Shown: in pieces, positions 55,101-64,000 of the stretch | How positions within the stretch are numbered: position 1 is the stretch's first letter | Layout of the letters: every line of letters begins with the position of its first letter | Source: Setaria digitata | Taxonomy: Eukaryota; Nematoda; Chromadorea; Rhabditida; Setariidae | Direction of reading: 5' to 3' | DNA: 64,000 nt | NCBI GenBank assembly: GCA_003640385.1 | Contig: RCAB01000002.1 | Coordinates: 186,001-250,000 of the forward strand | Translations under genes and position numbers: made by a program | The notes under the pieces: model-generated | Database searches by the model: none | Told to the model about the DNA's origin: nothing | What the model saw: the letters and a program-made list of their open reading frames with translations, nothing else

Positions 55101-58100
55101 AAGCAAGGTATGCTTTTCCTACTCATTTATTCGCTTCTTAACTCTATCAATCGAAATGAATTGAAATGGGTTTGTGAATATTAACACCGAACAGTTTAGT
55201 AATTTACTTCTAGCGTCATCTCTTTTATATTACAATAATTGTTTGTGAAATAGACAAAAAAAAAAAAAAAATGTAGTTAGAGCTTAGATCATTCTTGTGC
55301 AGTAAGGAGTCGAAATGGTGAAATCTAATCTAATTGCATAAGTTTGCATTTAGAAGACAGCTTTGAATGAATGTGAAATAAATTAATGAACTTTGTATTC
55401 ACAAACCGAAGATGTATAAAAGTAGTTAGGAGTAAAACCTAGAAAGAGTGGTGACTCTAAAGGACCACAAGTTAATGAATTAATGAAATTAATGAACTTC
55501 CATGGATAGTACCATGTTTGGAGTCACATATGAATGTTGGAAGATTAGAAACTTGTCATGGAGAAAGACGATGAGGTAAACCGGTCATTGAATATCTTAT
55601 CAGATTTTATAGGACCAACGTTGTATACTAATTAGTCTTTGAATAGTTTCTAGAGTGAAGGGGAAATATAATGTTTACAATGTCAAGAAGTAGTGGGTAG
55701 CGTGTAGTTCAAGTAATATCCATAATAAAAGTAAACAGCTAAAGTTCAAAAAGATGGTGGTGCGTGTGATCGAACTCCTGTTATGGGAAAGTAAGCTAAG
55801 AGCTGAACTTATACTAGATATATATCGTAATAATGTTAAGAGCGTCCGTCATATGGAAGCTGATGATCACTGCTAGAATTACTCGTTATGGAGATNTCTA
55901 AGAGCTGAACTTATACTAGATATATATCGTAATAATGTTAAGGGCGTCCGTCATATGGAAGCTGATGATCACTGCTAGAATTACTCGTTATGGAGATTCA
56001 GAGAGTGAAGATAGAAAAAGACTAATAGTTTTAATGATTGATTTATGGAATTAGGAGATCTTGACGGCCGTTGCAGTTCTTAATCAAGTCTGTAGTGTAT
56101 GAGCTGTAACATTCTGTGAAATACTCTGGTAAATATGATTTAATGGAGAGTTTAAAATTTGAGAAGTGAATGGTATTAATTGAGAAAGAGATTCTTATCC
56201 ATGCAATAAACCACCGTCCATAGATTTTCTGCATGGTTTTGGGATGGTCGATGTGGATGAAGATCCCCGATCAAGTCATACTATTCTGTAGTAATTTAGT
56301 ATGGAACAGGGAATGAACTTGCCAATAAACGTTTGGCCACGCATGCTTCCGTGATTTGATGCTCTTACGCTCTGTAACGGGAAACACCATCAGTTTGGAG
56401 TATGGCACTGGATAGATGGATGGATATGCTTGGACACGGGTCTCTTGTCGATTAGTCATCCATAAAAGCTTCTGTCGCTTTGTTGGCACTTTTTGACACT
56501 CTCTCTAGGGTCCACTGATTCGGCTGTCGATGCTTTTGCGGTGCTGGTAGTGCTGCCCATGCATTCATGGTGATGACAGATTTGTATAGGATTCTTGTTG
56601 GTGAGAGAAAAGTGACCTTGCGATGCAAACAACTCCCCCGAGATGTACTGCTGTTACCAAAGCCTCCTGCCGTGTTTTTCTCCTCAGCATCCCTCCGTCC
56701 TTTTACCCCTTTTTCGGTTAAAACGGATTCATTTCTTCCCATAGCCGGAAATGTCGAAGTCCGGTCTAGGTGACCGTTTTGTTTTGATTGAGATCTGAAT
56801 CTCAAGAATATTAGCATCATCAGCAGAGTTTCAACTGGTGAGAATATCCTTAATATAAAAGTCGGCATTCTTAGCTACCATGATTCCTTGCTCTACCTCT
56901 ACTGCAACCACTATCAAATTTGTATGCATGCTTGTTTGTATGGTTGATTCAGCTGCATTGCAGTATACCCTAATAAAAAATTCTTTTTTTCTGCTGGAAA
57001 AAAATGGTGCTTTTGGAATCGTTAAGTGCATAGGTGTCATCCCGAATGACTGCGTCCATTTGATAGTAAATGGCATGCATACCATTTGAGCCATCCTGCT
57101 CACTCTCGAAATGCTGTGGTTGGATGTTTTCTTCAATTCCATTCAAACATTTTGTTAACTGTTCAGATTTTAAGTTAAAAATTCTATTCCTAACATTTTT
57201 TTTTATTTCCTTTAATCTCTGACTTTTGCCCCAGTGCAATGATGACTTTGATGAGCTTTAAAAACAACACTGATTTCTTTGACAGGTGCTGGATAAGAAG
57301 GGCGGCTTCTTGCCTGTCATCTTCGTTTTGCTACCACTAATCCCTCCCTCATTAGTTACCTTATCATTCACATGCTTAATCACCTTGAAATATATGATCA
57401 CGAGGCTAAAATTCAGAACGGCTTTGCAAATGTAGCTGTAGCTGTAATTGTAACTGGGTTGTAGCATAAACTATTTTCTTTTTTAGTTTCCGCTTATGTT
57501 TTGTCACTTTATTTTTAGCAACAGCGAAGGTCGTCCTTAATTATGTGTCTGTACTAATTTATTATTATCAACATTTATTTCAACGATTTTTCGCTAGTTC
57601 TCTGCACGAAAGTGTAGAAATGTAGGCGAAGTTTGTGCAGAGTTCGATAAGAGATGGACTAAATCATTAACAGTTTAATTGATACTTAGTAATGGGGAGG
57701 ATATTATAGAGTATAGTATCATTATTAGATGATTCAGACAGTTATGCTGCATCCATGTACCATCATATCTTCCAGTTCAGTATTGTTGAGTGAATGGGAA
57801 CGTAAGGATATACTTAGTACGTGCTGAAGATCTGCAGTTAATAGTCCGAGAATTGAACGAGATAGTCGTTGCAAAATATTTTCTCGTTCCCTTGAAAATA
57901 GCTTACAGTCCAAGTAATAATTTAGTGGACAGGTTAATATTTGAGAGCAGAGTGCTCTTCACGCAAAGGAAGCTCTGGGTGATCCAGAAGGACTGCTGAA
58001 TGAGAATGAGCCGTGTGTCCTAGCATGTGAGATGCAGTGAGACAGGTATAGTTTTGCTAGAAAATACACATTCATTACCGTATTCCTTTCATTTTACAAT

Positions 58101-61100
58101 TTTCAAGCGTTTATTTGTGTATGTGTGTGTTTCGCATTTCATAGGGCATATTAGTATGTATCTCTGTTCGTCTTCTCATTAGTATCGTCCCTTCCATGTA
58201 GAAAGACAGGTAGCCGAAGTGATCGTTTTTCTATTGTCGAATGTGATGCTTTAGATCACTTTGGCGTGCGTCCACGATTCGATTTCAGCAATTCTTATCT
58301 TGTCTACGGTGAACATTGTCTAATTACCGTGATGTTATTATATATCATTATCTCATTTACTTCTTCACTATCCTAGGAATCATCAGCAGCACGTTGATTC
58401 TGTTATTCGTTGACGAGGTGGTCATTATTCATATTACATATGGATTGTTTACGAGCTTCGGTGGTCTATTTGCTGACTATGAAAAGCATCCGGAATATGA
58501 GTTTGGACAATGAGTACTTATTACATAGAATGAATTCATTCCAGTTAACGTCTATCCAAAAAGAGAATTTTGCGTACTGCCATCTTGCTGCATAAAGGTG
58601 TTTCGTCGAGCGAGAAATTCAAAGGAAGTATAGTTCTTTACCACTTTATTTCCATGTGTTTCATGTTCAAAAGTTCAAAGTAAAAAGAACGTCACTTTTG
58701 ATATTTCCAGAAAGAAAGAAAATAAGGACAGAAGCAAAATTGGTGGTTGAGTTGAGGACATGATGACATCTTCTGACGAGTGTTTATAATTGTGTTTAGG
58801 CGAGAGACTGCATTTTTTTCTTTTTCTTTTGGTAAGCCAAAAGGCGTTAATAGCTCCTTGGAGTTCGATGCAATGTTTTTGGAATTGGAATAGGATGGCA
58901 TAAAATAGACGAACAGATGAACAGACAAATGCTTCATCGTTTATACCGAATATCTGTTAACTTAGAATTTCTGACTCTTCGTTTTAGATGAAGCGAAGAA
59001 AAGAGGAGTATAATTATGTGCTGGATAAATTACTGCTGTGAGCGAACGTTTCAGTGGTGCTTCTAAAAAAGAAGAGACAAGATTGAAGGGTTTTTAGTTG
59101 GGTTCGGATAGGCCTGCTTCGACGAAAAGACATGTAATATCCAGGAACTGGCGACGTGGGTGATTTATTGGTTCACACCCTGAAGATGCTATTCTTGGGC
59201 GGAGGTGACAATGTGAACTATATGTATGAGGTTTTCGTCATTAAGCTACACATTTTTTTCAAAACATCAGCATCTTCATTTTGATCCATTCACTGCCAGA
59301 TCTAGATTTCAGGCTTTAAATTCAATTTGAGATTTTTAGCGGATGATAATCTGCACATTTTTTCCATTTTTTTATCATTTAAAGTTGTTCAGAGAGTATG
59401 GCATGCGTTTAAAAAGTCGGGCTTAATTTTGCTCAAGATCAGGTGGAATGTTCCATTTTTTCTTTAATTTATTTGAATTTAAATTAGACGAAAGTGAATC
59501 GCTTTTCCATTTGACTTATTGATGGGCATTAAGCAGCATTTTAGATAAATTTCAGTTACCTAAAGATGTATTCTTTGTATTTAAGCGTTGGTGGAAGACT
59601 GTCGCGATTACCCACAGTTGCTCTGGTGACCCAAATAAGGACTGCAAATTCCGCGCTTCGGTTTTAGCTTAATAATATGAGATGTTCACGTTATTAAGTA
59701 TCAGAAAATTGTTATAAGAAGGAATTTTCGTGAGGGAATATATCATATACTGGCACGAAAATATAGTTGTCTTTAAAGTGTAGATTCAAAACTGCAAAAC
59801 GATGTCATTCATTTGGTTTAATTCAGACGTTTATTTAAGGAAAACCTAAGCCTTCAATTAGATATGGATTGCAATTTCAAATTGGAATTACTGAATTAGT
59901 CTATGGATTTATACTTTGGCATTTGTAAAAGCTCATCAAACGGGTCTTTCAGTGCTGCAATATTTCCTGATAATATATGCTCCTTAACAGTACTGGAAGC
60001 TTTAAATTGAAATATATGTCAGTAATAGGGAAATAGAATTAAGTGCAACTGCTGCTTTAAATTGTCTTGCTGTGGATCTCCATGTGTTCTGAAGTAGCAG
60101 TGAAGTTTTTTAGTGAGGAACCAACTATCAGCGATTGGAGCGAAAGGAAAGAGTTGTTTTTATGCGTGTAAAAATATTTTGAATATCTATCAGAGACAAA
60201 AGAGGACTTGTTTAAAGATAGTGTATTGTAGTAAAGTCGGAGCAATAGTTGGAATGCTGGCTGTTTTTTTTCTTTTTTTTGCTTCTTACAGCATCGATAA
60301 ATTTCATGCTGATGCATTTTAGTTCCGTACCTAAAAAAGGTCGTTTTACGGTATACAAACATAATACTGTATCTTTTTGTCTCAAATGAGATCAGAAGCT
60401 AGATCAGCGACAGGAGCACTTATTCATTTTGTTGTTTCTGAGTAGTGCCAAGGAAAGTAAATTGCTTCTTTTGATGATGGTGGTACTGAAAAGATGAGAA
60501 GAGACAATCGTAGCAATTTCCAAAGGCCATTCGATGTGCTCCTTCAACAAACGAGCTTTTGAAAGATGTTATTTTCAACAGCTAAATTGCATAGTGACAC
60601 TATCTGTCCGGATATATAAGAACATCACGTGGCTAGAACCATATATAATAAACCCATCCTGGTTGCAAGCCTATATTCCTATAATCTTCCATCTTCATAT
60701 GTTCGAGTACGCATTTCCCTTTATTTTGTTCTGCATTTGACAGCTCATAAGCACGCACTGTGCATGTTACCAATGAACACCTTTTTTTTTCTGTTCTCTT
60801 TTTTGAATTTAATTTCAGTCAAACAAATCCTTTATCTGTCGGCTTCTATTAAATTTTGGTTTTTGAACAAGTACAGATTGATGATTATGAACCACAATTT
60901 GTTCTCGAAAGTAATACATGTTGACATAAGGTTAAATGCATTTTGCTTGAACCTTGTGCGCCTCTTTGTAATCACGAACTTTTGAACAGTTCAGACAGAA
61001 CGACATTTACAAAATTTCTTGATAAAATTTACTGAAAAACTCCTGTCCGTAGTCTGTTAAGCTATTTTTCAAGTTTCAGATTATACATGAAACCATGCAA

Positions 61101-64000
61101 TGAAGTAGCATTTTCTCGCCCATCCTGCACATTTCTATTCTGCAGTTGTCGGAGTATAGAATATGCATATATTTAACTGTTATGCAAGAGCGTTAATTTT
61201 CAAAACTCCTGATTTGGCGCACTATTATTAGTGAGACTTTGCTGCTAGCCACCAAATAACTCCTTTAGAAAGTTCTGCGAGTAGAAATACCACTTTATCT
61301 CATGATTTTAGTCTAGATATCGACTGCCAGTATCTAATCGTTTCGCTTTGCAATTATTGGAAATTGTTCCTCTTAATTTTGACAGTACCTCTCCTAAATA
61401 CCGAGCATTTTTATTACTAAAGACACAGAAAAATATTTTAAATTCGTGGAATTGCTGAAATAGAACAACTTGAGGTAAGTGTATTTAGGATTTAGGTACA
61501 AAACATTTTTAATCTTACTACTCTCTTTTGATTGAAACTGATTTATTATGCTTTGGGAATTTGATGCTGTGTGCATTAATTAATATAAGATAAAATAAAC
61601 TTTGGACACTTTGAATCAAATTCTTGCAGATATAAATTTACAATTGCTGACAGCCTGTTTAGTACTTAATTCAGTTGTTCATATTCCTGTTCTCTTTAAT
61701 AAAGATCTGCGCTTTATTTCTTGTAATCAATTTATTAATCTAATGACTGATATATTTCGTGGATTTGTTACACTGGGAAAGCAGTATAATGAAAATAAGT
61801 ATCAAATATAATTTGAAAACGGCTTGCAGAATGGAGATGAAAATGAAGCAGCACAAGTTCTCGGCAATGTATTTGGCGCAATCGGAGAAAAGACGGAGCG
61901 CTTTTAAAGTAAAATAATTGAATGCAATTTTTTAGTGAAGCATATGTGTTGTTGGTTTTAACTGTTCTCGTTGCAATTGTTCATGCTTTTATTATTTTTA
62001 TTTCTCAGCAACTTTTACATAACCCAGAATTCATCGAGAGAAGATTACCGTCAATTAGTCACCTTTTTATCAAAATAGAGTATTTGTCATAGAACAGAAG
62101 ACAGTTTTATAAAAAAAAACCCAAGCAGTAAAAAATATAACTTCCGAGAAATAAGATCTCTCTCTGTTACTCATGGATATCGTTAACAGATTACGAACTT
62201 TGCTTATTCCGACCCTTTTCTTTTTAAATTTTTTTTTTATCCTCTATTTATTTTCCGGATTATGTAATCTTTTTTAAAAGTTATGAAACACTTTATTTCT
62301 GATTATTGTATATTATGGCTTTTGCAAGTGAATTTGCTTTATCATAGTTGTCGTTAAGAAGTCTTGCTTTAATTTCTTGATTATTAATGGGTACGAAAAG
62401 TTCTTGCTATAATTTTTTGATCAGTGATGGGTATGGAATGTTAGTGTTGTCAAGTTTCTAGGAATTTGGAAAACATGCTCGTTTGTATAGTGGCTAATTA
62501 ATACTGAGACAGTGCAGTGAGCCATCCTTTACTTGCACCATAAATGACTGATCAAATGAACGAGACATATCCATTGTTTCAGGATGTTAAGACGGGTAAA
62601 CCGCTGAACAATTGGATGTGTGCTAATGTGCAATGCGAACTACAACTTATGGATCGTTTCACGGGTATCAGTTCATGCGCCGATTTGGTTGATCCACTCC
62701 GTCGATCGCTAGTACCAACGTTCTTGCATAGCTGGCCAGCATTTGTTGGATTTCCACCACCAGTGTTGAATGTTTCTCAAGGATCAGTTGCCGACATGCT
62801 TTTACGACCTTGTTGGCATTTTTATTACTTTTTAAATCCGTTTGTTCCCATTTTTTGTTCAGTGTTGTAATTTCATATTAAGAAGCCGAAGTCGTGCTAT
62901 TTATAATCCCTCTGTAGAACATGTAAGAGTAATCTCTTTGTTTCTAAAGACAGCATCATAAAGATTCTAAAAAGTTCGGCCAACTCTTTATTGAAATTTA
63001 TAAATAGCAATCTATGCAGATAATTAATATGATTTTTGATGTGTATAAATGCAGAAAAGCAGATATTTCGTTAAAAAAAAAAATTTTGTGCTTTCCATAA
63101 AACATGGCAGTTCGTGAAGTAGCTGCTGGTAGAAGTTAATCTTATTCGCATCTTCTGAAAGGCTTGACAATTCTTTTATTGCAGATTTAAGTTTTATTTG
63201 CTGTAAATTGCTGCATCTTCCAACTGTTGTAAATTTCGACTGTTGAAGTGGGAGAATACATTTTTTCCTGCGACCTAAATTATATGCTTCGAATATGATA
63301 TTGGGGGGGGGGGATTAGCCATTGGTACTTTTTAATAATATGGTGAATTTCAAGGTTCTCGAATATCTGAATCGACGAGTGGCTGTGAGGCATCTGCTAG
63401 TGAAGAACATATTTCATCGGAGTTAGTTCCGGATGAAGTTGATGAAGTTGCTGGAAAGGAAATAATACCGCAGTCACAACAGCAGCAAAAGCAACGATAT
63501 GACGAGACGACGGTAATCGATGAAGGAATTGTTAAATTCGATGCTGTACCTTTCATTGAAAGTGGTGATTTGAAAACAAAACCGATAACTCAAGTACTAT
63601 TGTTTTGTTATTATTCTTTCAATATATGACTAGCCATTTTTCTTTTCTTTTTTTTTTTCCCCTCCATCACAATTCGAAAAAATGTGGACAAAAAACTATT
63701 GCATCTTCTTTGCTTTTAATTGTTACTATAGGAGAAGACAATGTATGAGGGATTGTATGGAAGACATATGTATGAAAATTTTTGAAATATGGAATTGCAG
63801 GCGTCTTTCGTAGGAAATAAAATCCGTATATTTGGTAGAGTTTTTAAATTTTTTAGACGCCGAAAAGTAGTGGGAAGAGAAGAGTGCAATGTATGAAGTG
63901 TTTCAAGACATTCTGTGATAAGGGAGCACTGAAAATACACAATAGTGCAGTGCATCTGAAAGAGATGCACAAATGTACGGTGGAAGGATGTGAAATGATG
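52170..64000 (+). CDS. bnc-1: Basonuclin-family zinc-finger transcription factor, 3' end outside window
   Basis: Exons: 52170-52272 ([20 protein letters not shown]), 52925-53100, 53510-53638, one starting 62583, 63355-63593 and one starting 63857 that runs to the window end. Exon 2 ends [16 protein letters not shown] and exon 3 is [17 protein letters not shown] through [14 protein letters not shown]. These match the basonuclin block with LYGTQAIPVRLKILL and the RGY-type end. Exon 4 continues [13 protein letters not shown]. Exon 5 is Ser/Glu/Gln-rich (a run of glutamines near 63475). The last exon carries the diagnostic C2H2 finger, [17 protein letters not shown] with [17 protein letters not shown], as in basonuclin and fly Disco. 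It is expected to act in the nucleus as a DNA-binding regulator of cell identity. The Cys-rich N-terminal motif of vertebrate basonuclins was not seen. The exon 4 donor (about 62811) is inferred from phase. A second in-frame ATG is at 52188. Confidence 0.93.
55796..55997. repeat. Near-perfect 100-base tandem duplication around a single N
   Basis: Bases 55796-55895 and 55898-55997 are the same except for one A/G difference (TTAAGAGCG versus TTAAGGGCG). The base at 55896 is N. The arrangement is typical of a collapsed or badly closed assembly gap. Confidence 0.97.
56271..57250 (-). other. Unassigned minus-strand stretch with several long open frames
   Basis: Minus frames of about 70 to 138 codons overlap in different phases (56452-56868, 56831-57142, 56970-57239), unusual for the local composition. 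The translations show no motif I recognise and no ordered splice sites. They might be remains of a mobile element or nested gene, or chance. Confidence 0.2.
61600..61907 (+). pseudogene. Coding-like block inside a basonuclin intron, origin unknown
   Basis: An open frame at 61602-61811 ends [17 protein letters not shown]. Right after it, from 61830, another frame reads [20 protein letters not shown] then KTERF and a stop at 61905-61907. Both peptides look like real protein, and they are separated by only about 20 bases with a stop and frame change, too short for an intron. This fits a decayed copy of a protein-coding sequence. The parent gene was not recognised. Confidence 0.3.
63303..63313. 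repeat. G11 homopolymer near a basonuclin exon
   Basis: Eleven consecutive G, 41 bases before the exon starting at 63355. Length is likely unstable and hard to sequence. Confidence 0.9.

Larger units (their letters stand above)
53639..62582 (+). other. bnc-1: 8.9-kb basonuclin intron
   Basis: Joins exon 3 (ending GFIQE) to exon 4 (starting DVKTGK), both phase 0. It contains the N-flanking duplication at 55.8-56.0 kb, a minus-strand stretch with several long open frames at 56.3-57.25 kb and a coding-like block at 61.6-61.9 kb. Otherwise it is plain AT-rich sequence. Confidence 0.75.

Noticed and set aside
58316..58513. Hydrophobic plus-strand frame ([20 protein letters not shown]) in the basonuclin intron
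   Set aside because: Resembles a membrane segment only because of T-rich composition; there is no family motif or splice continuity.

Overview
The window looks like nuclear DNA of a nematode. It is AT-rich by eye, its genes are split into short exons with GT-AG introns, and several start codons sit 0 to 15 bases after a strong pyrimidine-AG acceptor that no upstream coding exon explains. That is the usual footprint of spliced-leader trans-splicing. Gene content (KDEL receptor, CNNM, threonine dehydrogenase, eIF3k, 6-phosphogluconate dehydrogenase, basonuclin) is animal. I favour a parasitic clade such as the spirurids, but the sequence alone does not prove it. No tRNA, rRNA, CRISPR array or intact transposon was seen.

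Layout. 1-19.7 kb: four genes in a row on the minus strand. In transcription order they are a CNNM-type magnesium transporter (19.6 to 14.6 kb), a large mitochondrially targeted helical-repeat protein of unknown function (13.9 to 8.4 kb), a KDEL receptor (6.9 to 5.6 kb), and an LRPPRC-like mitochondrial protein that runs off the left edge (3.7 kb to base 1). 23.1-26.4 kb: mitochondrial L-threonine 3-dehydrogenase on the plus strand, divergent from CNNM. 28.4-37.2 kb: eIF3k and an ankyrin-repeat/GH20-like protein, both minus. 38.75-44.1 kb: 6-phosphogluconate dehydrogenase, plus strand. 44.1-52.2 kb: long noncoding stretch, visibly less AT-rich in its second half. 52.2-64.0 kb: 5' part of a basonuclin zinc-finger gene, plus strand, cut off by the right edge inside its zinc-finger exon.

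The genes are mostly housekeeping and do not form one pathway. Three products appear mitochondrial (threonine dehydrogenase and the two helical-repeat proteins). The developmental transcription factor at the right end is flanked by the largest noncoding spaces, as expected for a gene with complex regulation.

The most notable observations are: an ankyrin-GH20 fusion in which the catalytic Asp-Glu pair of hexosaminidases seems lost; a decayed direct copy plus an inverted fragment of one of its exons in the neighbouring intron; a phase-compatible candidate alternative first exon for basonuclin 3 kb upstream; and a 100-base near-perfect tandem duplication around a single N that is probably an assembly artefact. 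Exon boundaries were read by eye from splice motifs and phase, so gene ends are firmer than some internal junctions.
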